Part shown: positions 18,886 through 27,661 of the stretch, one piece after another
How the letters are laid out: each line of letters begins with the position of its first letter
Position numbering within the stretch: position 1 is the first letter of the stretch
Source: Actinokineospora alba
GTDB taxonomy: Bacteria > Actinomycetota > Actinomycetes > Mycobacteriales > Pseudonocardiaceae
DNA: 64,000 nt
Direction of reading: 5' to 3'
Assembly (NCBI RefSeq): GCF_004362515.1
Contig: NZ_SNXU01000001.1
Coordinates: 6,820,001-6,884,000 of the forward strand
Program-made: the position numbers and the translations under genes
The notes under the pieces: model-generated
Database searches by the model: none
Told to the model about the DNA's origin: nothing
What the model saw: the letters and a program-made list of their open reading frames with translations, nothing else

Positions 18886-19983
18886 CTATCGGCCGAGGAC
18901 CCGGCGCAGCGCGCCCAGGACGAGTTCCACCCGGTCGAGCCGGGCGTTGTGGCCCATCAACCCGATGCGCCACACACTGGTGGCGAACGCGCCCGCCCCC
19001 GCGCCTATTTCCAGGTTGTAGTCCGAGAGCAGAATCTGCCGGACCTTGGCGGAGTCCACGCCGTCCGGAACGCGCACGGTCGTCAGCTCCGGCAGCCGGT
19101 GGCCTTCGGCGGCGAACAGCTCCAAGCCAAGTTCGCCGAGGCCTTCCCGCAGCCGCTCCCCTGCGACCCGGTGCCGCTCCCAGACCGTCTCCAGCCCTTC
19201 CTCCAGCACCCGCCCCAGCGCAGCGTGCAGCGACGCGATCATGGCCACGGGCGCGGTGTGGTGGTAGGTCCGGCCGCCGTTGCTTCCGTCGACGTAAGCG
19301 CCGATCAGGTTCAAGTCCAAGTACCAGGTAGGCGGCTTCGGCAGACGACGCTCCCACGCGCGCTCGGACACCGTGAACGGCGCCAGACCCGGCGCGACGC
19401 CGAGGCACTTCTGGGTGCCGGAGTACGCGACGTCCACGCCCCAGTGGTCGATGCTGACCGGGATTCCGGCCAGTGAGGTCACGCAGTCGGCGACCACGAG
19501 CGCACCCGGGTCGCGCGTGTGGACGGCGACGGCGAGGGCGCCGATGTCGCTGCGCACACCGGTCGAGGTCTCCGCGTGCACAGCGGCGACGACCTTGGGC
19601 GCGGGATGCGCGGCGAGGACGCGCTCGACGTCGACGGGCTGTCCCCACTCGTGATCGACTCGCACGACCTCGCCGCCGTAGCGCCCGGCGACGTCGACCA
19701 TCCGCTCGCCGAAGAGCCCGTTCACCGCCACGACGACCACGTCGCCGGGTCGCACGAAGTTCGCGAACGCGGCCTCCATGCCGATCGAGCCGGTGCCCGA
19801 CAGCGGCAGGGTGCGGGCGTTCTCCGTGCCCCACACCACCCGCAGGCGCGCGCACGTCTCATCGAGCACGCGCAGGAACTCCGGGTCGAGATGGCCGAGC
19901 AACGGCGCGCCGAGCGCGGCGGTCGCCTCCGGATACGGGTTCGACGGTCCGGGTCCGAGCAGTACACGGTCAACCAGTGCCAT
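18886..19983 (-). CDS. Class V aminotransferase (alanine/serine-glyoxylate type)
   Basis: A 365-residue PLP enzyme. LLGPGPSNPYPEA at the start and LSGTGSIGMEAAF are typical of the alanine-glyoxylate aminotransferase family; the PLP-binding DCVTSLAGIPVSID and the lysine in YSGTQKCLGVAPG are present. Substrate cannot be fixed from sequence: alanine, serine or phosphonate donors are possible. The ATG at 19983 is preferred over an in-frame start 48 bp upstream that would overlap the SGNH hydrolase gene. Confidence 0.85.
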   Translation of the reverse strand: MALVDRVLLGPGPSNPYPEATAALGAPLLGHLDPEFLRVLDETCARLRVVWGTENARTLPLSGTGSIGMEAAFANFVRPGDVVVVAVNGLFGERMVDVAGRYGGEVVRVDHEWGQPVDVERVLAAHPAPKVVAAVHAETSTGVRSDIGALAVAVHTRDPGALVVADCVTSLAGIPVSIDHWGVDVAYSGTQKCLGVAPGLAPFTVSERAWERRLPKPPTWYLDLNLIGAYVDGSNGGRTYHHTAPVAMIASLHAALGRVLEEGLETVWERHRVAGERLREGLGELGLELFAAEGHRLPELTTVRVPDGVDSAKVRQILLSDYNLEIGAGAGAFATSVWRIGLMGHNARLDRVELVLGALRRVLGR

Positions 19984-19993
19984 GCCCTGGACT

Positions 19994-20815
19994 TTACGGA
20001 CGGGCGGGGGCCTCCGCCGGTACGGGCCCACTGGGTTCCGCGCGGCCCAGCATCGACCGGACCATGATCCCCACCGCGTAGGGCACCAGGTCGCGTCCGC
20101 GACGCCACAACCACGGGATGCCCTTGATGATCAGCCAGGCGAAATGCTCGGCCTTGTTGGCGGGCCTGCCGCCCTCGCAGACCAGGCTGACCGGGTTCGG
20201 CACCACGCAGCCCGCGGCGGCCAGCAACTCGCCGAAACCGGCGGCGAGCATGCGGTGGCCCAGTTCGGAGGGGTGCAGGCGGTCGACCGCCCAAACGTCG
20301 GGGCCGTACGCGCCGGGCATGCGGTCGAGGTCCAGGCACGGGGCGCCGGTCTCGGTGACAACCTCGTCGATCACCGCGTTGAGGCGGTCGATGCGGTCCT
20401 TGAGGGCTCGACGCAGCGAACCGGGGAGGCGGAAGACGCGGCTGTGGTCGTGATAACGGGCGAGCAGGACGACCGCGCCCTGGGCGTTGAGCGCGGTCAC
20501 CACGCGGATGAGGTGCGCGCGTATCTGCCGCGGGTCGAAGTCCGAGCGGAGGGTGTCGTTCATGCCCGCGATCACGATGGCCGTGTCGGGGCGGGTCTTG
20601 AGGGCTTCGGGGAGTTGTCTGTTGTGGACGCAGGCTATGCGGGCGCCGGTGAAGGAGAAGTTGTTGATCTGGGCGCCCAGGGCGTCACCCAAGAGGGGGC
20701 CGACGCCGCGCCAGCCGCCTCTGGGGAGAGGGTCGCCGACGCCGAAGGTTGTCGAGTCACCGAGGACGGCGAGCCTGCTCGCCGTCCAAGCCGTGGAAAT
20801 CGCCACCGCGGTCAC
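19994..20815 (-). CDS. SGNH/GDSL hydrolase family protein
   Basis: A 273-residue esterase-like protein with block I LGDSTTFGVGDPLP (catalytic Ser), the block II/III GMND, and block V DRLHPSELGH (catalytic Asp-x-x-His). There is no signal peptide, so it is cytoplasmic or membrane-associated through its long C-terminal extension (IIKGIPWLWRRGRDLVPYAVGIMVRS). It is the first gene of a likely unit with the aminotransferase 10 bp downstream. Confidence 0.82.
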   Translation of the reverse strand: MTAVAISTAWTASRLAVLGDSTTFGVGDPLPRGGWRGVGPLLGDALGAQINNFSFTGARIACVHNRQLPEALKTRPDTAIVIAGMNDTLRSDFDPRQIRAHLIRVVTALNAQGAVVLLARYHDHSRVFRLPGSLRRALKDRIDRLNAVIDEVVTETGAPCLDLDRMPGAYGPDVWAVDRLHPSELGHRMLAAGFGELLAAAGCVVPNPVSLVCEGGRPANKAEHFAWLIIKGIPWLWRRGRDLVPYAVGIMVRSMLGRAEPSGPVPAEAPARP

Positions 20816-20900
20816 GGGGTCAACGATCAGGGGTGTTCGCGCACGGGCGGTGAGATTGGGGTGTCTGTGGAGGGGCGTGTCAGCGAAGTCTCGGTGCTTG

Positions 20901-20939
20901 GCTGGAGGTTGTTGCTGGAGGTTGTTGCTGGAGGTTGTT
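20901..20939. repeat. 13-bp tandem repeat, 3 exact copies
   Basis: GCTGGAGGTTGTT occurs three times in a row (20901, 20914, 20927) and then decays into GCTGGGGG. It lies in a 471-bp gene-free stretch (20816-21286) that also holds a 142-bp palindromic element and a second tandem array; the first 85 bp upstream of the SGNH gene hold its promoter. Confidence 0.85.
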
Positions 20940-20974
20940 GCTGGGGGTGTTGCCGGCGGGCTTTGTGGGTGGGT

Positions 20975-21116
20975 GCCTGTTTGGGTGGTTCGCCTTGATT
21001 CGGGGACCCCGGAGAAGGACCTGCGCGGGTAAAGCGGGCAGGGTGAAGAAACTGCCCCGCGCCGGGCGAGTTTAGGTCCTTCTCACCCCGAATCAAGGCG
21101 AACCACCCAAACAGGC
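20975..21116. repeat. 142-bp palindromic dispersed element, copy 1
   Basis: Bounded by a perfect 31-bp terminal inverted repeat starting GCCTGTTTGGGTGGTTCGCC and ending in its reverse complement. An inner pair GAGAAGGACCT/AGGTCCTTCTC and GGGCAG-N10-CTGCCC nest inside, so the whole element can fold into one long hairpin. A second copy of the same length lies at 34575-34716 with about 5 differences in 142. Homology extends about 21 bp past the right end. It has no coding capacity, which fits a miniature inverted-repeat element or a REP-like palindrome. Confidence 0.9.
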
Positions 21117-21142
21117 CGTTCTGTTGGGCCCCTTGCGATTCG

Positions 21143-21270
21143 GGGTGGTCGGGAGGGTTCTCTTGCCTTCGGGGTGGTCGGGACGGCTCCCCCTGCCCTC
21201 GCGGTGGTCGGGACGAATCCCCCTGCCCTCGCGGTGGTCGGGACGATCCCCATGCCCTCGCGGTGGTCGG
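21143..21270. repeat. About 30-bp degenerate tandem repeat
   Basis: Four units of 28-31 bp, each beginning GGTGGTCGGGA and ending TGCCCTCGC-like, run from just after the 142-bp element to the end of the kinase-like gene. Unit lengths vary by a base or two, so this is an older array than the exact 13-bp one nearby. Confidence 0.75.
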
Positions 21271-21286
21271 TTCTACGGCCTACGGC

Positions 21287-22501
21287 CTATCGGAACGCTG
21301 GGTAGAGGTCCAGCGTGCGGTCGCCGAACCTGGCCCTCATCGCGGCGGCCACTGTCTCGGCGTGGTCGACCACGGCGCTTGCCCCGGCCCTCTTGGCGGC
21401 CTTCGCCAGGTCTGCCCAGCGGGCCACCAGGACCTCGCTCTGATGTGGTGTGTCCACCGCGCCGCCCGACCCGAGTTGGTCGATGTCGGGGACGGTCAGG
21501 TACTGCCAGGTCGTCAGGCACACCCAGAACACCTGGGCGTCCAGCAACCTCGGCAGCAACACCTCGTCGTCGTCCAGGTCCGGCCACATGACTCGGACCT
21601 CCGCCCGCCAGGCGGCGAGCATGGCGTCGGTCATTCCCGGGGGCAGCGCGTAGGCGCACCAGCAGCTGGGGAACGGCACCGTCAGGTAGGCGGCGTCGAA
21701 CATCATGTTTCGGACGCAGCCGCCCTCGAAGTCGAGGAAACGCACGCCGCGGTTGGTGATCAGGTTGTTGTCGGGGCAGGAGTCCGACGGGCTGAACGCG
21801 CGGTGCCTGCTGTTGTCCAGCAGTGCCACGGTGCCCAGGGCGAACTCAGCGGCCGCGGGGCTGGTCTCGATGCCGAACTCGCTTGCCAGCAACGCCGGCA
21901 GAGCCGCGACGGCTGTGGGGCCGTGTTCGGCGAGGGGGTCTTTGGCGCTGGGTGGGCTCTGCCTGCGCAGCAGGGCGTCGAAGTCGGCTTCACGCCCCGC
22001 CGTCGTGGCGTGCAGGCGGCCCAGGGAACGGGCCCAGGACAGCAGCGCGCCCTCTGCGGCGCGCGCGTCGGTGCCGTGCAACTTGCCTGCGAGGGTCGGT
22101 GCGCGGCCCAGGTCTTCCATGACCAACAGGCGGCTGTCGCCGTCGTGGGCGAACAGTTCCGGGCACATGCGGTCTTCGGCGGTCAACGCGGTGAAGAGTT
22201 GGTAGCTCACGGCCTCGCGGATCCAGCTGTCGCGCGGGGTGGTGCCCGGTGGCTGGACGTAGCGCTTGACGGCGAGGGTGCGTGGGAGGGAGAAGGGGCT
22301 CGACGCCACCTTCACGCGTAAGACGATGGAGCGTTCGCTGCCGCCCAGGTCCTCCGGTTCGGCGAGCTGGATCCGGGCCCCGAACCGCTTGGTGAGCACC
22401 GACTCCGCCGCGACGACAGTCGCCAATACCTCCGCCTGCTGGTCCGGTGACGTCACGGTGTCGTTTGTCTCCGGTGGGTCGGCGGCGATCTCCACACTCA
22501 T
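21287..22501 (-). CDS. Aminoglycoside phosphotransferase-like kinase-fold protein
   Basis: A 404-residue protein with a protein-kinase-like fold: LAVKRYVQPPG supplies the ATP-binding Lys, and LFAHDGDSRLLVMEDLG is the hinge region. The catalytic loop is degenerate: FSPSDSCPDNNLI stands where HGDLHPGNV is expected (Asp and Asn retained, His-Gly lost), followed by the DFEGG metal motif. It may phosphorylate a small molecule; antibiotic resistance should not be assumed. It has its own 187-bp upstream gap and ends at the tandem repeats. Confidence 0.7.
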   Translation of the reverse strand: MSVEIAADPPETNDTVTSPDQQAEVLATVVAAESVLTKRFGARIQLAEPEDLGGSERSIVLRVKVASSPFSLPRTLAVKRYVQPPGTTPRDSWIREAVSYQLFTALTAEDRMCPELFAHDGDSRLLVMEDLGRAPTLAGKLHGTDARAAEGALLSWARSLGRLHATTAGREADFDALLRRQSPPSAKDPLAEHGPTAVAALPALLASEFGIETSPAAAEFALGTVALLDNSRHRAFSPSDSCPDNNLITNRGVRFLDFEGGCVRNMMFDAAYLTVPFPSCWCAYALPPGMTDAMLAAWRAEVRVMWPDLDDDEVLLPRLLDAQVFWVCLTTWQYLTVPDIDQLGSGGAVDTPHQSEVLVARWADLAKAAKRAGASAVVDHAETVAAAMRARFGDRTLDLYPAFR

Positions 22502-22688
22502 CTCCTCTGACCCTACTCCCGATCGTAGGTCCCCAAGACCGGGCCTTGGGTGTCCCCGAGGACCGTAGTGGTAGGCGACGATCCAGAGGGAGGGGGCGGT
22601 CGAGAAATCACGGCGCGAAGCCAGAACGAGTGTCGTACTCCCAGACCGTGAGACCTACGTTTGAAATCCTGGGAACCAGGTTTGAAAC

Positions 22689-23630
22689 TCAGCCAGGCGA
22701 TAATGGGCGTACGGCGTCGTTGGCGAACCGCCTGCTCCGGCGCACCATCAGCACCGCCGAAGCGGCGACCACGATGCCCAGCAGGTTGATCGTCAGCTGA
22801 CCGGCCGAGTCCAGCACCTTCTGCCATTCGCCGAGGATCGCGGCGACGGCGATGTAGCCCGCGGCGGGCACGGTGGTGACCGAGATGAACACGCCGACCA
22901 GGGCCGCGGACTTCGCCGACGTCATCGACAGCATGCCGGCGGCACCCGCCAGCACGGCCACGATCAGTGACCACGGCCCGACCTCGTAGACGAAGTCGAC
23001 CTGGTGGTCGCCGACGATGGCGCTCGCGTCGAACAGCCCGGCCGTCCAGCCCAGCCACGTCCCGCCCGCGGTGATCGCGATCGCCACCACGAAACCCAGA
23101 CCCAGCGCGAGACTCGCGCGCCGCACCAGGTCCCAGCGGCCGCGGACCAGTCCGACCGCGATCGCGGCGAGCGGTCCGAACTCCGGACCGACCACCATCG
23201 CGCCGACGATCGTGATCGGCGAGTCGGTGATCACGCCGACCGCGGCCAGCAGGCACGCGATGATCAGAAAGGCCAGGTAGGTGGCGTTGAGGCGGGACTC
23301 CTCGCCGGTGCGGGAGACCAGTTCCTCCCACACCACCGCGTCCGCCGCCTCGCCGGGGGCGTCGCGCTCGGCGAGGTCGGCGGCGTCGGACATCACGGTG
23401 TCGATCACGTCGAGGGTGATTCCCCCGGTGTGGTCGATGCCCAGCGAGCAGAGCACGGCCAGGATCTCGTCCGCGGCCTCGCGGGCGACGTCAGCCTCGA
23501 TGACGTCACCCGCGGGCTGGATCGCGGCACCTGGAAACAGCACGACATGGGTCGCGCCGACGTGCTCCTGGAGCACGTCGAGCGCGGCCTTGCTGCTCTC
23601 GGGCGGACAGACCGCGCGGAGACGGAGCAC
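22689..23630 (-). CDS. DUF389 domain membrane protein (TIGR00341-like)
   Basis: A 313-residue protein with a soluble N-terminal domain (about 110 residues, ferredoxin-like) and six or seven membrane helices from residue 118 on (YLAFLIIACLLAAVGVITDS, ITIVGAMVVGPEFGPLAAIA). The motif SPITIVGAMVVGPEFGPL is the DUF389 signature. Function unknown; possible transporter. The GTG start directly abuts the aspS stop, so it is probably in the aspS transcript. Confidence 0.85.
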   Translation of the reverse strand: MLRLRAVCPPESSKAALDVLQEHVGATHVVLFPGAAIQPAGDVIEADVAREAADEILAVLCSLGIDHTGGITLDVIDTVMSDAADLAERDAPGEAADAVVWEELVSRTGEESRLNATYLAFLIIACLLAAVGVITDSPITIVGAMVVGPEFGPLAAIAVGLVRGRWDLVRRASLALGLGFVVAIAITAGGTWLGWTAGLFDASAIVGDHQVDFVYEVGPWSLIVAVLAGAAGMLSMTSAKSAALVGVFISVTTVPAAGYIAVAAILGEWQKVLDSAGQLTINLLGIVVAASAVLMVRRSRRFANDAVRPLSPG

Positions 23631-25427
23631 TTACGCCTCTTCGGGCTTGGGCTCCGCCTTGGCGGGCTTGAAGTCGACGCCCGCCTCCTTGCGCTGCTCC
23701 GGGGTGATCGGCGCGGGCGCGGCCGTCAGCGGGTCGTAGCCGCCGCCGGACTTCGGGAACGCGATGACCTCGCGGATCGACGGCTCACCGGCGAGCAGGG
23801 CCACGATGCGGTCCCAGCCGTAGGCGATGCCGCCGTGCGGGGGTGGGCCGTAGGCGAAGGCGTCGAGCAGGAAGCCGAACTTCTCCCGCGCGTCCTCCTC
23901 GCTGATGCCCATCATCTTGAAGACGCGCTCCTGCACGGCCTTGCTGTGGATACGGATCGAGCCGCCGCCGATCTCGTTGCCGTTGCAGACCATGTCGTAG
24001 GCGTAGGCCAGGGCGTTGCCCGGGTCTTCCTCGAAACGGTCGATCCACTCGGGGTTCGGCGAGGTGAAGGCGTGGTGCACGGCGGTCCACTGGCCGGAGC
24101 CGACGGCGACGTCACCGGCGCTGACCGCGGCGGAGGCCTCCTCGAACAGCGGGGCGTCGACGACCCAGACGAACGACCAGGCCGACTCGTCGATGAGGCC
24201 GCAGCGCTTGCCGATCTCCAGGCGGGCGGCGCCGAGCAGTGCCCGCGCCTCGGACTTGACGCCCGCGCCGAAGAAGATGCAGTCGCCCGGCTCCGCGCCC
24301 GCGGCCTTGGCCAGGCCCTCGCGCTCGGCGTCGGACAGGTTCTTGGCGACCGGACCGCCGAGCGTGCCGTCCTCGTTGACCAGCACGTAGCCCAGGCCGC
24401 GGGCGCCGCGCTGCTTGGCCCACTCCTGCCAGGCGTCGAGCTGCTTGCGGGGCTGGCTCGCGCCGCCCGGCATGACCACGGAGCCGACGTACGGCGCCTG
24501 GAACACGCGGAACGGGGTGTCGGCGAAGAACTCGGTCAGCTCGGTGAGTTCGAGGTCGAAGCGCAGGTCGGGCTTGTCGGTGCCGTAGCGCGCCATCGAC
24601 TCCAGGTACGGGATGCGCTGGATGGGCTTGGGGATCTCGTAGTCCGCCAGCTCCTTCCACAGCGCGGAGATGATGCGCTCGCCGAGGGCGATGACGTCGT
24701 CCTGCTCGACGAAGGACATCTCGATGTCGAGCTGGGTGAACTCCGGCTGGCGGTCGGCGCGGAAGTCCTCGTCGCGGTAGCAGCGGGCGAGCTGGTAGTA
24801 CCGCTCCATGCCGCCGACCATGAGCAGCTGCTTGAACAGCTGCGGGGACTGCGGCAGCGCGTACCAGGAGCCGGGGGCCAGCCGGGCCGGGACGAGGAAG
24901 TCGCGGGCGCCCTCGGGGGTGGAGCGGGTCAGCGTCGGGGTCTCGATCTCGAGGAAGTTCTCCTCGTGCAGGACCGTGCGCGCGATGCGGTTGGCCTCGC
25001 TGCGCATGCGCATCGCGCGGGCCGGGGCGCTGCGGCGCAGGTCGAGGTAGCGGTGGCGCAGGCGCACCTCTTCGCCGACGGTGACGTTGTCGTCGAGCGG
25101 GAAGGGCAGCGGGGCGGACTCGCTGAGGACCACGAGCTCGGTGGCAAGGACCTCGATGGCGCCGGTCGGCAGCTCCGGGTTGTCGTTGCCCTCGGGGCGG
25201 GCGGCGACCTCGCCGACGACCTTCACGCAGAACTCCGCGCGCAGGCGGTGGGCGCGCTCGGCCATCTCGCCCTCGCGGAAGACGACCTGGGCCACGCCGG
25301 AGCCGTCACGGAGATCGATGAAGATCACGCCGCCGTGATCGCGCCTGCGGGCCACCCAGCCGCTCAGGGTGATGGTCTGCCCAGCGTGCTCGGCGCGGAG
25401 TGTTCCGGCCTCGTGCGTGCGGATCAC
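23631..25427 (-). CDS. aspS: Aspartyl-tRNA synthetase (bacterial type)
   Basis: A 598-residue class II synthetase: anticodon-binding OB fold (TLSGWVARRRDHGGVIFIDLRD), catalytic core with FLEIETPTLTRSTPEGARDFLVP and QSPQLFKQLLMVGG, bacterial GAD insertion, and motif 3 GIAYGWDRIVALL. It ends in a Lys/Pro/Glu tail. The GTG at 25427 is chosen because it begins VIRTHEAGTLR, as in relatives, and has AGGAG 10 bases upstream; a longer frame adds 21 non-conserved residues. In actinobacteria AspRS is often non-discriminating, feeding GatCAB; this cannot be decided here. Confidence 0.96.
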   Translation of the reverse strand: MIRTHEAGTLRAEHAGQTITLSGWVARRRDHGGVIFIDLRDGSGVAQVVFREGEMAERAHRLRAEFCVKVVGEVAARPEGNDNPELPTGAIEVLATELVVLSESAPLPFPLDDNVTVGEEVRLRHRYLDLRRSAPARAMRMRSEANRIARTVLHEENFLEIETPTLTRSTPEGARDFLVPARLAPGSWYALPQSPQLFKQLLMVGGMERYYQLARCYRDEDFRADRQPEFTQLDIEMSFVEQDDVIALGERIISALWKELADYEIPKPIQRIPYLESMARYGTDKPDLRFDLELTELTEFFADTPFRVFQAPYVGSVVMPGGASQPRKQLDAWQEWAKQRGARGLGYVLVNEDGTLGGPVAKNLSDAEREGLAKAAGAEPGDCIFFGAGVKSEARALLGAARLEIGKRCGLIDESAWSFVWVVDAPLFEEASAAVSAGDVAVGSGQWTAVHHAFTSPNPEWIDRFEEDPGNALAYAYDMVCNGNEIGGGSIRIHSKAVQERVFKMMGISEEDAREKFGFLLDAFAYGPPPHGGIAYGWDRIVALLAGEPSIREVIAFPKSGGGYDPLTAAPAPITPEQRKEAGVDFKPAKAEPKPEEA

Positions 25428-25778
25428 GGGTGACGCGCTCCTGTCCAGATGGTGGGACGCCGCCAGGCGAATTTTCGACCGGGGCAACATGTGTAGAGGT
25501 CAGGCTAGCCAATGGGCGCCTGGTTCTGTCGAGCAGGTTTCCACCTGGGACTTGACTGCCTTAGCAGTCAACAGAGCGCTATGGCGCGCGACCATCGTAG
25601 TCAACCGTTCAGTGGCAGACTTTGACCCATTTGGGTGCATAGTAGTGGGGCCAATAGGGCTATCTAGTCACTGAAGGCAGCGAAACGGTTACCCGCGAAT
25701 TAACACTGTGGCTACCCATAGGGACGCCTACGACGTACTGTGACCACCAGGGCGTAAGGGGTAACCCAGGGAGTGAAC
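25428..25778. promoter_or_regulatory. 351-bp divergent intergenic region with a perfect 20-bp inverted repeat
   Basis: The gap between aspS and the XRE regulator has lower GC than its surroundings. TTGACTGCCTTAGCAGTCAA at 25552-25571 is a perfect 8-bp-arm palindrome with a 4-base centre, and GTCAAC recurs nearby. It can be an operator for either gene or a small hairpin. No tRNA or convincing small gene was seen. The ribosome binding site AGGGAG at 25768-25773 is 5 bases before the ATG at 25779. Confidence 0.5.
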
Positions 25779-26765
25779 ATGGGTAGCGGTATCACCCGCG
25801 AGCCAGTTCGTGAACTTCACCAGAACGGGAGTGTCCGCCATGCGATGACGGCCGAGCCGGATTCTTTGGCGGCTGACGCGTTCCCCACGGCACTGCGGTC
25901 TGCGATCCAGGCCAGCGGTCTCAGTCTGGACCGTATTCAGTACCGACTGCGGGCACGCGGAGTCTCGATCAGCGTGACGGCACTGAGCTACTGGCAGTCG
26001 GGAAGACGCAGGCCCGAGCGCGCCGAATCACTAGCGGCGCTCGGCCATCTCGAAGACGTGCTGTGCGTGCCGACCGGGTCGCTCATCGCCCTGCTCGGAC
26101 CGCCCCGCCCGCGCGGCAGAGTCAACCGCGAGTCGTCGCGGCTGACCGTCGAGGCACTGTGGGGCAACAGCGAGCCCGTCTCGCAGCTGCTCAAGCGCAT
26201 CGACTTCACGACCGACGCCGCCATGACCAAGCTCAGCCAGCACGACCGCATGGTGATCGCGGCCGACCGCGGCGAGAAGTCGATCAACATCCGCCAGGTC
26301 TTCCGCGCCGAACACGACGGCGCGGACCGGACCGTGATGGTCTACGACCTCGAACGGCCCGGCAGGCCGTTCCCGACGATCACCGCCGGTGAGAGCTGCC
26401 GACTGGGCCGATCCGCCCAGGACGCGGGCGCGGGCCTGGTCGCCGCGGAATTCCTGCTGGACCAGCCGCTGAGCCGCGGCGAGACGGCGATCGTCGAATA
26501 CGAACTGAAGCACCCCGGCCCGCCGTACTCGCGCGGCGACGACAGCTACTGCCGCAAGTTCACGACGCCGGTCCGTGAGTTCGTCCTGGAACTGCGCTTC
26601 GACCCGTCGGCCCTGCCCACGTACCTCGAGCAGTACACCGTCGACGGCGATGACCAGGTGACGAACCGGCGCAAGCTGGAGTGCACGCCGGACGGGAAGG
26701 CGCACACGGTGGCTCTGGACTTCGGTCCGGGGATCTTGTGTGTGCGCTGGGAATGGCCAGACTAG
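25779..26765 (+). CDS. XRE-like helix-turn-helix regulator of unknown target
   Basis: A 328-residue protein. Residues about 30-90 form an HTH-like domain (SAIQASGLSLDRIQYRLRARG, VTALSYWQSGRRRPER) typical of a Pseudonocardiaceae XRE group. The rest is a predicted beta-rich C-terminal region ending GPGILCVRWEWPD, with no recognised ligand domain. ATG at 25779 has AGGGAG at ideal spacing; a GTG two codons earlier overlaps that site and is less likely. Solitary gene. A copy of the 100-bp repeat starts at its stop codon. Confidence 0.65.
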   Translation: MGSGITREPVRELHQNGSVRHAMTAEPDSLAADAFPTALRSAIQASGLSLDRIQYRLRARGVSISVTALSYWQSGRRRPERAESLAALGHLEDVLCVPTGSLIALLGPPRPRGRVNRESSRLTVEALWGNSEPVSQLLKRIDFTTDAAMTKLSQHDRMVIAADRGEKSINIRQVFRAEHDGADRTVMVYDLERPGRPFPTITAGESCRLGRSAQDAGAGLVAAEFLLDQPLSRGETAIVEYELKHPGPPYSRGDDSYCRKFTTPVREFVLELRFDPSALPTYLEQYTVDGDDQVTNRRKLECTPDGKAHTVALDFGPGILCVRWEWPD

Positions 26766-26864
26766 TCCGCCTCCCCGAAATTTTGACTTGGGGTCACCAG
26801 GCGGGTGATGGTGCGGGTGGGTGGGTGACCGTGGTCGGCTGCCGTCGCGGTCCCCTTAGGTGAC
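26765..26864. repeat. 100-bp dispersed repeat, copy A
   Basis: Exactly 100 bp, matching 61868-61967 over three blocks: GTCCGCCTCCCCG-AATTTTGACTTGGGG at the left, GATGGTGCGGGTGGGTGGGT in the middle and CGGTCCCCTTAGGTGAC at the right, with diverged linkers of the same length. It begins at the last base of the XRE gene stop codon. CCCC and GGGG in the left block could pair. Conserved blocks with constant spacing suggest a structured or protein-bound element. Confidence 0.85.
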
Positions 26865-26960
26865 GGCCATGGCGCGGGGGTTTGACAAGCCACAGTGAGG
26901 GTGAGGAGAGCGGGTCGGGGAATGTGCCTCGGCCCGCCATGATTCTTTGTTGGGGTTTGG

Positions 26961-27605
26961 TCAGGGCCAGGTTGCCACGTCGAGGGTGAAGATCGCGGTG
27001 CCGGATTGGCCGCGGGCGTTGGTGGCGGAGATGGTGATCGGGTAGCGGCCGGGTGGGGTGTCGGGGGCGGTGAAGATCCAGACCACCGCGCGGCCGCCCT
27101 CGTAGACGACGGTGGGACTGAACGTCACGCGTGATCCCGCGGGGGCGTCCCGCACGGCCAGGCGCACCGCTCCCCCGCCGGTCACCGTCACGCGGGTTTG
27201 GGCGGCGAAGCCCGCCTGGGCGGTTTCGGTGGCCGGGGTGAGCCACACCCGCGCCCCTCCTGGTTCGCGTTCCGGGGCGGTGATGGTCAGGGAGAAGAAG
27301 CAGCTGGCAAGTTCCCCGTCGATGTTTGTCGCGGTGACCGTGACCGGGTGGATTCCGCCGGGTGTCCAGCTTCCGCAGGCCACGGTGAGCCGGGTCGACC
27401 CGCCGGCCGCCAGCAGTGGGGGTGAGAAGGTCGCGGACACCCCGTCGGGCAGCCCGAGTGCGGCCATCGTGAGTGTCTGCGGGCGCGAGCCCGGCGTCGT
27501 GCCGATGACCACGGTGGCGCTGTCGTGCGCGTCCACCTTCACCGACAGGGAGTCGACGGACACGGTGAAGTCGCCCCGGGTGACGTGGGTGGGGAAGATC
27601 GACAC
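26961..27605 (-). CDS. Protein of two Ig-like (NEW3-type) domains
   Basis: A 214-residue beta-sandwich protein. Two repeats of about 100 residues share the pattern 'V...GGS..LTV....PGGIHPVTVTATN' and 'PPGRYPITISATNARGQSGTAIFTLDV', typical of alpha-galactosidase-NEW3 or archaeal-type Ig domains often found in secreted proteins. No signal peptide or membrane anchor is visible, which is odd for this fold; export by another route or an intracellular structural role are both possible. A strong hairpin separates it from the upstream radical SAM gene. Confidence 0.6.
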   Translation of the reverse strand: MSIFPTHVTRGDFTVSVDSLSVKVDAHDSATVVIGTTPGSRPQTLTMAALGLPDGVSATFSPPLLAAGGSTRLTVACGSWTPGGIHPVTVTATNIDGELASCFFSLTITAPEREPGGARVWLTPATETAQAGFAAQTRVTVTGGGAVRLAVRDAPAGSRVTFSPTVVYEGGRAVVWIFTAPDTPPGRYPITISATNARGQSGTAIFTLDVATWP

Positions 27606-27661
27606 TGGCGGGGAGTCTCCTGGGCTGCGGGGAGACCCACGATCGGGGCGGGTGGCCCGCT

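Noticed and set aside
21287..22501. Aminoglycoside resistance gene
   Set aside because: The catalytic loop is degenerate and nothing nearby suggests antibiotic resistance; the fold is shared by many other kinases.
22502..22688. tRNA or small RNA between the DUF389 and kinase-like genes
   Set aside because: Only a small CCCAAG-N7-CTTGGG stem is present; no cloverleaf or conserved T-loop sequence.
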